DNA of 64,000 bases from Ignavibacteria bacterium (GTDB lineage Bacteria; Bacteroidota; Ignavibacteria; Kapaibacteriales; UBA4661). Shown in pieces: positions 8,511 to 18,186 of this stretch. The stretch lies in NCBI GenBank assembly GCA_014654705.1, contig JACVZY010000051.1:1-64000 (forward strand), read 5' to 3'. Below the pieces are notes generated by a model that had not been told where the DNA came from, ran no database searches, and worked only from the letters and a program-made list of their open reading frames with translations. How positions within the stretch are numbered: position 1 is the stretch's first letter; the number at the start of each line of letters is the position of its first letter. Position numbers and translations under genes: made by a program.

Positions 8511-10796
8511 TTATGCCACCGCGACCGCAATCGGCTCATACAATGCGGTCAGTACACGCTCCGGCGACATCGGCGCTTTGAGGAGGAAGCGTTTGTCAGG
8601 GCGTGAAGCCTTGAGTGCGTTCATCAGCGCGAAGTATGCGCCGATGCCATACATGAACGGTGGTTCTCCAACGGCTTTGGAATTCATAATGCCCATTGGA
8701 TTTTCAGAATTGTCTAAAAACCGCACGTCTATCTGCTTCGGAGCCGCATTGATGTCGGGGATTTTGTAGGTAGAAAGTGCATCGGTCAGCAAACGCCCAT
8801 TTTCGGCATACAGAACTTCCTCCATGGTCATCCAGCCTATGCCTTGCATAATTCCACCTTCTGCCTGACCCAAATCAACAGTGCGATTAAAACTTTGCCC
8901 AAAATCATGCACTACCTGAACGTTTTCTACCTCGTAGGTGCCACGAAGGCAATCCACCGTTACCTCAATGATAGCTGTTCCATAGACATGATACGCAAAG
9001 GGATGACCTTTCATCGTGGCTTTGTCGAAATGGATACGTGGCGTTGCATACTGCGCCTGCTCAGAGAGTTTGATTCGTTGAAAAAAAGCCGTCTGTACAA
9101 GTGCATTCCACGAGAGGTTTGTTTCAGCGCCATTTTTCCAGACTTTTTCCTCACTGAAAGTGAGACTATCGCCTTCTGAACAAGCCAGTTCTGTGCGAGC
9201 AAGCGATAAAAGCCGCTCACGGAGTGCCGTGCAAGCAATTTCCGTTGCTTTACCGTTCAGGTCAGCTCCGGCGCTGGCGGCTGTGGGCGACGTATTCGCC
9301 GCACGACTGGTGTTTGTGGTCTGCACCTTGACGCAATGTTCCGGCAGTCCGAAAATACTCATCGCTGTTTGGGCAATTTTTGTGTTCACGCCCTGCCCCA
9401 TCTCTACCGCTCCCGTGCTGATGCTCACGCTGCCGTCCGAGTAAATATGAACAAGTGCACTAGCTTGATTCATCATCGTATTCGTGAAGGAAATACCGAA
9501 GCAAATGGGCATCACGGCGATACCTTTTTTGTGCAAGGTATTTATCGCATTAAATTCTGCAACCCGCTTCTGCGATGATGCTAATTCGAATGTTTGTTCG
9601 GCTTCGTTCCACGTGCGTTCTGCTTGACAGCGCTCTGTTACTTGTCCGTAAGGGAATGTGTCACCATCGCGCAAGAGATTGGTTCGTTGAATTACGTGTG
9701 GCTCTATTCCCATTATCTCGGCGGCACGGTAAATGGCGGCTTCTACAAGAAACATTCCCTGCGGACCGCCGAAGCCCCGAAAAGCAGTATTAGGCGGGAC
9801 ATTCGTGCGGCAGGAAATTCCCGTGGCGCGGACATTAGGAATAAAGTAGCTGTTGGTGCAATGAAAAAGTGTTCTGTCCAGCACTGCCGGTGATAAGTCG
9901 GCAGCAGCGCCCGCATCCTGATAAAATGTTGCTTCCAGCGCGAGAATTTTACCGTCTTTTGTTAGCCCAATTTTGAAATCCGACGAGTATGGATGCCGCT
10001 TTCCGGTCATGCGCATATCTTCTTGGCGTGGCAGGACGAGCTTCACGGCGCGGTTGAGCCTGAGCGCCGCCATCGCCGCCATAATTGCCCACGGAGTCGC
10101 TTGGTCTTCTTTGCCGCCAAAGCCGCCGCCAAGCCTGAGCACATCTACTTCGATGAGGTGCATCGGTATTCCGAGAACCTTTGCCGCAGCACGTTGCACG
10201 GCAGTCGGACCTTGCGTAGAAGATACAATCCGCACGCCACCGCCTTCGGTTGGAATGGCAAAAGCACCTTGCGTTTCAAGATAGAGATGCTCTTGTCCAC
10301 CTGATTCTGCCTTGTCTTCGATAACAATATCGCACTCTGCCCAGACCGCATCGACGTTCCCAGTCTCAACCGTCCGTGCAGGCATGATGAGCTTGCCTTC
10401 GCGGGCGGCTTGGCGTGGGTCGGTAATGACGGGAAGCGGCTCAATATCGCACTCAATCAAATGCGCTGCCTCACGCGCCAGTGCTGCCGTTTCAGCCACG
10501 ACCACCGCAATTGGTTGCCCCCAGAAGTGAACGTCGCTTTCTGCCAAAAGTGGCTCGTCAGGGATAATGCCGCCAATTTGATTCTCACCGCGAATGTCTT
10601 GTGCCGTCAGCACTGCATGAACGCCCGTGTGAGCAAGTGCCGGAGCCGTGTTCAGACGTTTGATATGCCCATGTGCCATTTTCGCATAAAAAACTGCTGC
10701 ATGAAGCGTTCCTTCGGGGACACTCATGTCATCGAGAAATTGCGAAAGACCGCTTACGTGGCGGGCTGCATCGAAGTGTTTTGAAATTGATTTCAT
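8511..10796 (-). CDS. xdhB: Xanthine dehydrogenase molybdopterin-binding (large) subunit
   Basis: A 761-residue molybdoenzyme subunit that would hydroxylate hypoxanthine and xanthine to urate. The cofactor motif GGGFGGKE is at 223-230, the substrate-guiding FRGFGGPQ has Arg340, there is a GAVEMGQGVN segment, and the catalytic glutamate is Glu711 (VGEPPFMYG). Glu230 and Arg340 match the positions that give xanthine specificity in the bovine enzyme. Length fits a stand-alone XdhB rather than a fused enzyme. The FAD/2Fe-2S partner XdhA and the insertion factor XdhC are not next to it, so they must lie elsewhere. Upstream, 73 nt away, is a membrane acyltransferase gene on the same strand. Confidence 0.9.
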   Translation of the reverse strand: MKSISKHFDAARHVSGLSQFLDDMSVPEGTLHAAVFYAKMAHGHIKRLNTAPALAHTGVHAVLTAQDIRGENQIGGIIPDEPLLAESDVHFWGQPIAVVVAETAALAREAAHLIECDIEPLPVITDPRQAAREGKLIMPARTVETGNVDAVWAECDIVIEDKAESGGQEHLYLETQGAFAIPTEGGGVRIVSSTQGPTAVQRAAAKVLGIPMHLIEVDVLRLGGGFGGKEDQATPWAIMAAMAALRLNRAVKLVLPRQEDMRMTGKRHPYSSDFKIGLTKDGKILALEATFYQDAGAAADLSPAVLDRTLFHCTNSYFIPNVRATGISCRTNVPPNTAFRGFGGPQGMFLVEAAIYRAAEIMGIEPHVIQRTNLLRDGDTFPYGQVTERCQAERTWNEAEQTFELASSQKRVAEFNAINTLHKKGIAVMPICFGISFTNTMMNQASALVHIYSDGSVSISTGAVEMGQGVNTKIAQTAMSIFGLPEHCVKVQTTNTSRAANTSPTAASAGADLNGKATEIACTALRERLLSLARTELACSEGDSLTFSEEKVWKNGAETNLSWNALVQTAFFQRIKLSEQAQYATPRIHFDKATMKGHPFAYHVYGTAIIEVTVDCLRGTYEVENVQVVHDFGQSFNRTVDLGQAEGGIMQGIGWMTMEEVLYAENGRLLTDALSTYKIPDINAAPKQIDVRFLDNSENPMGIMNSKAVGEPPFMYGIGAYFALMNALKASRPDKRFLLKAPMSPERVLTALYEPIAVAVA

Positions 10797-10869
10797 AGAT
10801 AATTTTAGGTCAAAAATTATGATGCCCAAGCAACATTTGCCCAAGTAACCTTTGTTATAGCCATGTCTG

Positions 10870-12147
10870 CTACTTTACCGCGCCTGCGAGATACTGCGTT
10901 GCCCATGCTTCCGCCATATCAGCAAACTGTGGCGTTACCAAAATAAAAATGAGTGCAAAGAGCACCCCAAACGTCCAAATTATGCGCTTGGGCACGTCGG
11001 GGGAATTTTTCTTTGCCAAATGCCATTGTTCCATGAGCACATACACCGCCACAATGACGGCACAGGTCAGCACAAACGCTGCAAAGGGGCGCAGCACACC
11101 ACCCACAAAATACGACATTCCTAAGTTTGCCGGCGAGCCATAGACCAGCATCAAATGGAACACATAGACAAAGAGGGATTCCTGCCCCATCAGTTGCAGC
11201 CACTGTGCGGGTTTGCGTCGAAGTACAGTCCACTCGGCAAGGCGCTCTTGCCAAAGAAAGAGCAGCGAGAACAGCAGTGCCGAGCCGCTCACGCGGAAAA
11301 TAACGTTACCGGGCGAGCAGAGATACCAATTTTCCGTCCAGCCGTAGTTGAACATCTGATTCCATCCCGTCCAAAAGAACGTCATCACGACAAATGGCGT
11401 AATGAAGCCAACCCACGCCGTGCGTTTGGCAAAGGTGTGGCGGTCTTTGGATTCCAGAAAAAAAGCAGTCAGCGCAGCGCCGATAAAAAAGTAGCCGCAC
11501 CACGGGAATAAAGGAAATGCCGCTGCCGGAGGGCGCGACAAATACGAACCCAGCGCTCGTGGCAAGAATGTATCCGGCTCTAACTGCCAGACAAGAGGCG
11601 CACCAAAGACAAACAGTACGGCAAACCCCACAAATACCCAACGGAGTTGCTTCAGCGTCGGGACAAGCATCAGCAGCGCCAGCGCTATGAATGATGCTAT
11701 CGCAATGGCATGAAGCACATCGCATATCCAGAGGATATTTTGCCGCTCCGGTGCTGCAATGAGGTATTTTCGCAGCGAAATTTCAGGAATATGCAGCCAA
11801 TAAGCAATGAGCAAAATAAAACCCAATCGCCGAACATACTGCCACAGCGACGGCTGAAAGGTCTTGTATTCTTGGGCTTTACGAGTGGCTGCAAGCCAAA
11901 AGCCCGCTCCAGCACAGAAAATAAACGACACCGACACATAGCCGTTAGTCGTATTGAGCACATTGAAGAGCCAGCCGCCGCGATACTGCCAACTAAGGCA
12001 GGCATTGATGACGTGCGTTTCAATCATCCACACACACGCCAAACCGCGCATGATGTCTATGAACGTAAGGCGTTGTGAGGCTTGTGGTTTACCGGCGCTG
12101 TGCGCCATTGCTTGAGCAGATGCTTTAGCGGGTGCTTGGTCAGACAT
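10870..12147 (-). CDS. Membrane acyltransferase of the HGSNAT/DUF1624 family
   Basis: A 425-residue polytopic inner-membrane protein with about ten hydrophobic helices. It opens with the family motif RLTFIDIMRGLACVWMIETH, including the Arg-Gly and the conserved His, and has a FPWCGYFFIGA segment in the middle. Families with this start (heparan-alpha-glucosaminide N-acetyltransferase-like, DUF1624 or DUF5009) move acyl groups across the membrane onto glycans. The acceptor cannot be told here. The N-terminal 25 residues are Ala/Ser/Gln-rich and look disordered. The start is well supported by a strong ribosome-binding site, TAGGAGGAGA at 12151-12160 on the minus strand, one of the clearest in the window. 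Confidence 0.75.
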   Translation of the reverse strand: MSDQAPAKASAQAMAHSAGKPQASQRLTFIDIMRGLACVWMIETHVINACLSWQYRGGWLFNVLNTTNGYVSVSFIFCAGAGFWLAATRKAQEYKTFQPSLWQYVRRLGFILLIAYWLHIPEISLRKYLIAAPERQNILWICDVLHAIAIASFIALALLMLVPTLKQLRWVFVGFAVLFVFGAPLVWQLEPDTFLPRALGSYLSRPPAAAFPLFPWCGYFFIGAALTAFFLESKDRHTFAKRTAWVGFITPFVVMTFFWTGWNQMFNYGWTENWYLCSPGNVIFRVSGSALLFSLLFLWQERLAEWTVLRRKPAQWLQLMGQESLFVYVFHLMLVYGSPANLGMSYFVGGVLRPFAAFVLTCAVIVAVYVLMEQWHLAKKNSPDVPKRIIWTFGVLFALIFILVTPQFADMAEAWATQYLAGAVK

Positions 12148-12292
12148 ACTTCTCCTCCTAAAAACACAAAAAATGTCATTACAAAAAATGGGTAGTGCTG
12201 AGCGTTGAGTTTATCATACTGAAAAGCCCTTCATTACTGACGTTGTGCGCTCTTAAGCTCAGCACTCAACGTTCAAAACGTAGCACTCTCGA

Positions 12293-14119
12293 TTATGCAA
12301 TGTTTGGCTCGGCGACACTATCAACGTCGCCAAACTGCAAAGTACACAACTTTGCATAAAAACTACCTGTTTGCGCAAGCAGCTCGTCGTGCGTCCCCGA
12401 TTCGACGATACGACCTTTGCTGAAAACGAAGATATTATCACATCGGCGAATTGTCGAGAGGCGGTGCGCAATGATAATCGTCGTGCGCCCATTCATCAAG
12501 CGCTCCATTGCTTCTTGAATCAGATACTCCGTCTGCGAATCCAGTGAACTTGTGGCTTCGTCCAGAATCAAAATTGGTGGGTTTTTCAAAATTGCTCGCG
12601 CTATTGCCACGCGCTGACGTTGCCCGCCGGAGAGCTTGACGCCGCGCTCACCGACAACTGTTTGCAGCTTCTCGGGAAATTGCTCAATAAATTCTGTGGC
12701 GTTCGCCAGGCGCGCCGCTTCCCAAAGCTCATCATCACTTGCGTTCAGGTTGCCATAGCGGATATTGTCGGCAACGGTTCCCCCAAAAAGTACGATGTCC
12801 TGCGGAACAATACCAACGCTCTCGCGTACCGAGGCAAGCGAAAGCTCCTTTGCCGGAGTGCCGTCAAAGCGGATTTCGCCCTCGTCCACATCATAAAAGC
12901 GCTGAATGAGTGCTGCGGTTGTGCTTTTGCCGGCACCGGACTCGCCCACAAACGCCACGCGCTGACCTGAGCGAATCTGAAACGAAACGTTATTGAGCGC
13001 CGCAATATCTTTTCTGCCGGGGTACCGAAAGACAACATTGGAAAATTCAACATTTTGGAAACGAGGATGCGTTCCGGCAGAACCCTCCGCATCGCCAACA
13101 TCTTCAGGCGTTTCTGTCAGAATCTCACGGACGCGCACCGAAGCGCCTAGTGTGCGTTGTATCTGCCCGAAGAGTTCTGCAAAACTGCCCAATGCACCGC
13201 CGACAAACGTGGTGTAAATAATAAATGATGTCAAATCGCCCATTGTCATTTCGCCGCTTCGCACAAGGCTACCACCGTACCAAATCACGCCCGCAATCCC
13301 CGAAAACAGTGCAAAAATAATGAACGAGACAAACGCCGACCGAATCTTCGCGCCTTTGAGGGCAATCGCCACGCCACGCTTAATGGATGAACCATAGCGT
13401 GTGGATTCGTAGCGCTCATTGACAAACGATTTCACACCTGCAATGCCCTGAAGTGTTTCCTCTACGACCGTTGCTGCATCGGCGAGTGCGTCCTGCGCAT
13501 CGCGGCTGTACTTACGGATATAACGAGCAAAAAGCAGCGCCACGACAACCAAGAGCGGCACGACAAGCATGATCATACCCGTCAAACGTAGGCTTCGTCC
13601 GGCAATCAAAATCACGCTGCCAATGAAAAATACAGTCTGCCGCAAAAGTTCCAGAAATGTAAAGGTAAAGGTCTCTTGAATCAGCGCCAAATCCGACGAC
13701 ATCCGCGACGAAAGTTCACCCACGCGGCGCTCCCCAAAGAATGCCATTGGCAGACGAATGATGCGCTCAAAAAGCGTTATGCGAAGCTCGGCAAGGGTGT
13801 TTTCCGTAATGGAAGCAAGCGTGGTGGACGTAAAGAAGCGTGTTACGGATTGTACCACAAGCACTGCCACAAGCACACTTGCAATAGTGCCAAGCGAATA
13901 CGGCGAGGTGGCTTCGTTCAGCACTACGTCGATGAGTTTACCGATGAGCGCTGGAAATGCTAAGCTCACGGAGCTGCTGACAATCAAGATCAGAAGCGCA
14001 AACGCTATTTTCCAGCGGTGCGGCTTGAGAAAACTGACGAGAAATTGTAATTGCTCACGGCTTTGTTCGCGGTTGAGTTTCGGAATGTCGTCGTCGTTGC
14101 GGGTACGTCGTTTTGCCAT
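12293..14119 (-). CDS. MsbA-type ABC exporter (fused permease and ATPase)
   Basis: A 608-residue half-transporter with six TM helices in residues about 35-320 and an ATPase domain from about 360. Walker A is GESGAGKS at 392-399, the signature LSGGQ at 496-500, and Walker B has Asp520-Glu521 (ILILDEATS), followed by the H-loop IAHRLST. It would act as a homodimer exporting lipids, lipid-linked sugars or drugs. The sequence resembles MsbA/BmrA-like exporters, but substrate cannot be assigned. The 145-nt gap to the next minus-strand gene has an inverted repeat (12194-12203 with 12257-12266) that may end this transcript. Confidence 0.9.
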   Translation of the reverse strand: MAKRRTRNDDDIPKLNREQSREQLQFLVSFLKPHRWKIAFALLILIVSSSVSLAFPALIGKLIDVVLNEATSPYSLGTIASVLVAVLVVQSVTRFFTSTTLASITENTLAELRITLFERIIRLPMAFFGERRVGELSSRMSSDLALIQETFTFTFLELLRQTVFFIGSVILIAGRSLRLTGMIMLVVPLLVVVALLFARYIRKYSRDAQDALADAATVVEETLQGIAGVKSFVNERYESTRYGSSIKRGVAIALKGAKIRSAFVSFIIFALFSGIAGVIWYGGSLVRSGEMTMGDLTSFIIYTTFVGGALGSFAELFGQIQRTLGASVRVREILTETPEDVGDAEGSAGTHPRFQNVEFSNVVFRYPGRKDIAALNNVSFQIRSGQRVAFVGESGAGKSTTAALIQRFYDVDEGEIRFDGTPAKELSLASVRESVGIVPQDIVLFGGTVADNIRYGNLNASDDELWEAARLANATEFIEQFPEKLQTVVGERGVKLSGGQRQRVAIARAILKNPPILILDEATSSLDSQTEYLIQEAMERLMNGRTTIIIAHRLSTIRRCDNIFVFSKGRIVESGTHDELLAQTGSFYAKLCTLQFGDVDSVAEPNIA

Positions 14120-14207
14120 TGGAGTAGTGAAAGCATTAAAAAAAATGGGAACACATCGGGCAAGCCTTGTGTCCCCTTACAGCAAAAGTAGTCAGAATAA
14201 TGCTTTT

Positions 14208-15257
14208 TTACAAGCGCACATTGAGCGAAAAACGATGAACATCGCCCGGCATACCCAGTGAAGTCAGCGCATAGTCGAAAGAAAATTTATCAAGAGCAAT
14301 TCCCACGCCACCGGAGAAGCCAGCCAAGCGCGGCTGCGCGTCGGCAGCAATCTCACGACGGCGTTGGTTGTCGTACCCAACGCGCACGCGTACTACGTTC
14401 CCGAAGTAAAATTCACCACCGATAGCAAAATTCAAAAAGCGGTCGGTAAAGACAGGCACATTATCGGCGAGGCGTGTGAGCGTAACATTAAGCAAAAGCG
14501 GCAGTCCGCGCAAACGATGGTTTACCCCCAATCGCACATCAAGCGGGAGAGCTTCTTGTGCACCGTTCACGGTTGCGATTTGCGCTCCGGCATTCAAGAC
14601 CGACAGTCCGATATTCACATTCGCTTTCGGAATGCGGTATAGCATACCCGCATCAACGGCAACGGCAGCCGCAGAGACGTTATCAAGGCGGTTATTGATG
14701 TATTTCACTGCCACACCGTAGAGCCAATTAGAATCCAATTCATTTGCATATCCCAGAGAGAGCGCTATATCGCCACCGCCAAAATTACTTCCTGCGGGCA
14801 AGCCGTTTCTGTCAAGGCGCTGGAATGAACCATAATTCACATAATTCACTCCCACAGCTACCGAACCCTTTGCTACAGGGGAACTTGATTGTACGCCAAG
14901 TGTTTGCAGAGATGTGTTGTACACAGCAAAGCCGGAGTTGATGTCTTGGACGTGCTTAAAAAAGGTAACGCTCAGCTGATTGTCCTCAGCGCTGGCAATG
15001 GCGGCGGGATTGTAAAAAAGTGCGGACGGGTCGTCGTGAACAGCCACAAAAGAGCCGGCAAGCGCAGCGGCGCGAGCGCTCGCGTCATCGCGCAGAAACG
15101 AGTACAATCCGCGTTGGGCAAAGGCGGACGTGGTCAGAAGAAGCCCTACAATGAGAGCAAGAAGTATTATCGCCACAAGCTGACGATAATAAGACGGAGT
15201 GGAAGAAGGAGAAGCAGGCACAAAGGCGGGGCGAGGCGATATGCGGTTATTCAGCAT
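14208..15257 (-). CDS. PorV/PorQ family outer-membrane protein
   Basis: A 349-residue exported protein. The N-terminus is long and polar (about 1-25) before a hydrophobic signal core ending TTSAFAQ. The mature part begins YSFLRDDASARAAALAGSFVAVHDDPSALFYNPA; this asparagine/proline-rich FYNPA segment marks the PorV/PorQ/UPF0164 FadL-like barrel family. In T9SS bacteria PorV shuttles cargo and PorQ belongs to the attachment complex, so this fits with the CTD-bearing cargo at 24-28 kb. Whether it is PorQ itself or a paralogue needs a profile search. The Met at 15257 is chosen over 15338 because it directly precedes the exported region. Confidence 0.75.
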   Translation of the reverse strand: MLNNRISPRPAFVPASPSSTPSYYRQLVAIILLALIVGLLLTTSAFAQRGLYSFLRDDASARAAALAGSFVAVHDDPSALFYNPAAIASAEDNQLSVTFFKHVQDINSGFAVYNTSLQTLGVQSSSPVAKGSVAVGVNYVNYGSFQRLDRNGLPAGSNFGGGDIALSLGYANELDSNWLYGVAVKYINNRLDNVSAAAVAVDAGMLYRIPKANVNIGLSVLNAGAQIATVNGAQEALPLDVRLGVNHRLRGLPLLLNVTLTRLADNVPVFTDRFLNFAIGGEFYFGNVVRVRVGYDNQRRREIAADAQPRLAGFSGGVGIALDKFSFDYALTSLGMPGDVHRFSLNVRL

Positions 15258-15393
15258 AGTGCATCCGAAAAAAATGAAACAACGAAGATTATCAAGCAAT
15301 ATCAGTCGTGCAGACAAATCTGAATTGCTGAGAATCAAAGGTGCATACGCTTAGAAGGGGATTGATGTGAATAAGACGCTTACGCGAGGCAGA

Positions 15394-16404
15394 TTACGGC
15401 TTGCTTGCTTTGCGAATATTGGTTGTGAACGTTGTTTTGCCGTCAATATCAACAAATTCGATGTACATTCTGGATTGAGAGACTGCAATATAATGAAATC
15501 CGCCATTTGTGGCAGCAAAAATTGTGTTTGCACCATATGCTGTGTTTCGTGCCTCGCCGCCGCCTCCCGAAATGAGGCAGTAAAAGCGGTCTTCGGGCGC
15601 TTTGAGATACTGCAGATCATGCTCGTGTCCATTCATATACAAATCCACGCCGAACTCATCCAAAATCGGCTTGATGGCTTGCAGCATATACTCCTGGTCA
15701 CCATAGCCGCCGTGCGAACGAATCGGATGATGTCCCACCACAATTTTCCATTGTGCTTTAGAAGCGATAAGTTCACCACGCAGCCACGCATTTTGCTTGA
15801 TAGCAAAGGCAGTATCCTTGCGGTTCAGAGGGTCGGTATCAATGGCGATAATGTCAAGTACAGTGCCGTCTTTCGCTTTCATACTCGTGCGATAAAAGCG
15901 GTCAGGCATATTCCAAAGCGGATTTTTTTTGTGGTAATCAATCTGCGCCTGAATGCTACCTCGGTGATCGTGATTACCTAGGACGACATACCAAGGAAGA
16001 GCGAGTTCTGAACAAGAATACGGTTCCTCAAACTTGTTTTTCCATTGCGGATCATCCACCGATACAACGCCATTGTTGTAGATATTATCGCCTGTGCTAA
16101 CGATAAAAGCGGGTTTTTCCTTGCCCGCTTTGGTGCACATTTGTGCTGCAACGCGCTTCTGAAAACTTGCACCTGTTCCCCAATCGCCCACTACCAAAAA
16201 GCGTATTGCTGCTGAATCAAGAAACGATTCTACCGTAAAGGGCGGCGTAGGGCGTGCATTCGCAACTGTTTTCGTGCCGGGAGCAAATGAGGACAACAGC
16301 ATCGGCACTGAGCCGGAGCACGCCACAGTCAGAATAATGCCCACCAATGCAAGAATGGGCAAGATGCGATGTGTCAGCAAACGAGTTGATTGTAATATGG
16401 GCAT
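15394..16404 (-). CDS. Exported metallophosphatase (acid phosphatase-like)
   Basis: A 336-residue calcineurin-like phosphoesterase. The metal-binding motifs appear in order: GDWG, GDNIYNNG, GNHD, GHHP and GHEHD. The overall pattern is closest to purple acid phosphatases of the tartrate-resistant type, which hydrolyse phosphomonoesters with a di-metal centre. The N-terminus is hydrophobic and ends LTVACSG, a plausible lipoprotein cleavage site with Cys29, so it may be a lipid-anchored periplasmic enzyme. It starts 11 nt after bshC on the same strand and is probably co-transcribed. No functional link between the two is obvious. Confidence 0.85.
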   Translation of the reverse strand: MPILQSTRLLTHRILPILALVGIILTVACSGSVPMLLSSFAPGTKTVANARPTPPFTVESFLDSAAIRFLVVGDWGTGASFQKRVAAQMCTKAGKEKPAFIVSTGDNIYNNGVVSVDDPQWKNKFEEPYSCSELALPWYVVLGNHDHRGSIQAQIDYHKKNPLWNMPDRFYRTSMKAKDGTVLDIIAIDTDPLNRKDTAFAIKQNAWLRGELIASKAQWKIVVGHHPIRSHGGYGDQEYMLQAIKPILDEFGVDLYMNGHEHDLQYLKAPEDRFYCLISGGGGEARNTAYGANTIFAATNGGFHYIAVSQSRMYIEFVDIDGKTTFTTNIRKASKP

Positions 16405-16415
16405 AGAAAAACTTC

Positions 16416-18044
16416 TTACTCTGAGTCAAGTACAACAAAGAAGTGGCGATTTGCCGCCTCTTTGGTCAAAAGCTGCATCTTTCCTGACAACGCTTCTAAC
16501 CCTACTTTTGCCGCAAAATAAATATAGGGCAGCGAGCGTTCTTGCAAGCCATTTTCAGGATAGAGCATCGCAGCAGCTTTGCGAGCTTTGCCGAGCGTTG
16601 TTTCTTCGAGACGCTTTTGTGCTTTGCGGATTTTTGCTTCGAGATCGCTCACGCCCTGCAATGCCTGATGCTTCATGCGGTCTGCCGTCGGAGCAAGCGT
16701 TGCGTCCAGCGCCGTTACAACGGGTTGCAAACGCCCGAAAGCCTGTTCAATTGCGGCTTTCGTTGCCTCTAGTTCTGCCGACAGTTGCTTGTTCTCGTGT
16801 TCGTGCATAATGTCTTTTTCTACTTCGTCGTAGCGGCGCATGAAAAACGATGGTTGAACACCTTGCTTGGCACATAATTGCTCAATCCGGCTGTCCAAAA
16901 GTGTTGCGGAATGACGTGCAAGCGTCGCCGAGAGCGGCACATCAAAAAGGTCGTACAACTCGGCAATTTGCGCTAAATAAGCAATTTCACCAGGACCGCC
17001 AATATACGCGGCATTGGGGAAGATAGAGTCTTGCACAACAGGACGAAGCAGAACAGCAGGACTGAAGCACTCAGGGGCGGTAGCGGCAAGAGCGCTTAGT
17101 TCGGCTTTGGTGTAAATAATTTCTCCCGCTTGAAAACGTTCATCGCCTTCAATGGTATTGATTTTATGCCGTTTGCCATCAATATGCAGAAAGAGATTGA
17201 CCGCCGAAGCCTGTGCTTGTGCGTGATAACCGTGTTCGGTAAGTATAGCGGATGCTTTGGCAACAGCCGCAGCCGTCGCGCCGGGTCGTTCCATTTCCTT
17301 CGTGGCGATCTGAGCAAACAGACCGCGTTTACGGAGTTCTGCTGCCGACACAAAGAGCATACCGCTTGCGCCCAGCGTATGCTGCAAAAGCGCTGTGAAT
17401 GCTTTTACCACTGGTGTTCCAGACTTGTATGCTGTGCGAAGAAGTTCCGCAATTTGGTAACTATACTCGGAATTTGGCAATGCCTCAATAATTTCTTCAA
17501 TGACGGGCTGAAGCGTGTTGTCATATTCCACATCCGATGCCGCAACGCGCTCGGGTAGGGCGCTCCACGGCGAACGGACGGTGTATGCCTCTCCCTGCGA
17601 ATTCAGCATCCCGGCGGAGGAAATCTCATCAATGTCATGGTCGTTGTCTTCTATCCAGAACACGGGCACAAACGACAAGCTACTATGCGATACGGTAAGA
17701 TTGTGTGCGGTTTGTATCGCCGTCCACGCCTTAAGCATTGTGTAGAGCGCTCCGCCCAGAAAACCGACTTGCTGACCTGTAATCACGGTCAAAGATGTCG
17801 GTTCTGCGAGGAATTTTAGATTGCGCTCCTGCTCAGGTGTAAAGGACGTTTGCGCCATTGTGGAGCGAATCGCCTCAAGAAATACGGCTCGGTTTCGGTT
17901 CGATGTCGCAATAGTGTGAAGGTGTTCTGTATCATAGAAGAGGGAGGCATTCCCGGGGAAACGAAGTGCGGTTAATTCTTTGTCAGCGATAAAATCTACA
18001 AAGAGTTTGGAAAACCCTAATGATTCAAACGACGCTGTGTTCAT
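16416..18044 (-). CDS. bshC: Bacillithiol biosynthesis cysteine-adding enzyme BshC
   Basis: A 542-residue cytoplasmic protein matching BshC in length and motifs. These include VITGQQVGFLGGALYTMLKAWTAI near residues 85-110 and FWIEDNDHDIDEI, which lines the nucleotide-like site. A coiled-coil helix near the C-terminus (about 410-490) carries the dimer contact in this family. BshC joins cysteine to glucosaminyl-malate to give bacillithiol, the low-molecular-weight thiol of Firmicutes and many Bacteroidota/Chlorobi. bshA and bshB are not in the window. The start at 18044 gives the usual N-terminus; a longer frame reaches 18092 without family similarity. Confidence 0.9.
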   Translation of the reverse strand: MNTASFESLGFSKLFVDFIADKELTALRFPGNASLFYDTEHLHTIATSNRNRAVFLEAIRSTMAQTSFTPEQERNLKFLAEPTSLTVITGQQVGFLGGALYTMLKAWTAIQTAHNLTVSHSSLSFVPVFWIEDNDHDIDEISSAGMLNSQGEAYTVRSPWSALPERVAASDVEYDNTLQPVIEEIIEALPNSEYSYQIAELLRTAYKSGTPVVKAFTALLQHTLGASGMLFVSAAELRKRGLFAQIATKEMERPGATAAAVAKASAILTEHGYHAQAQASAVNLFLHIDGKRHKINTIEGDERFQAGEIIYTKAELSALAATAPECFSPAVLLRPVVQDSIFPNAAYIGGPGEIAYLAQIAELYDLFDVPLSATLARHSATLLDSRIEQLCAKQGVQPSFFMRRYDEVEKDIMHEHENKQLSAELEATKAAIEQAFGRLQPVVTALDATLAPTADRMKHQALQGVSDLEAKIRKAQKRLEETTLGKARKAAAMLYPENGLQERSLPYIYFAAKVGLEALSGKMQLLTKEAANRHFFVVLDSE

Positions 18045-18186
18045 GGAAGAAGGTAGTGTTTGTGGGAAGAAGGATTGATGCGAAAACTCCATGCGATAGT
18101 GGTGCGAGAGAACCTGTTGCTTGAGTCATAGGATGAAAGCACCGCAATTCTATCGGCAGGTGCTCCATCAATCTATCAGTAGAGTG

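Noticed and set aside
9594-9893. A 99-codon plus-strand frame inside xdhB
   Set aside because: Antisense to a strong coding region; no similarity to a known family.
12194-12266. Inverted repeat AGTGCTGAGC/GCTCAGCACT after the MsbA-type gene
   Set aside because: Arms are short and 53 nt apart, with no T tract, so it was not listed as a terminator; mentioned only in the gene's entry.
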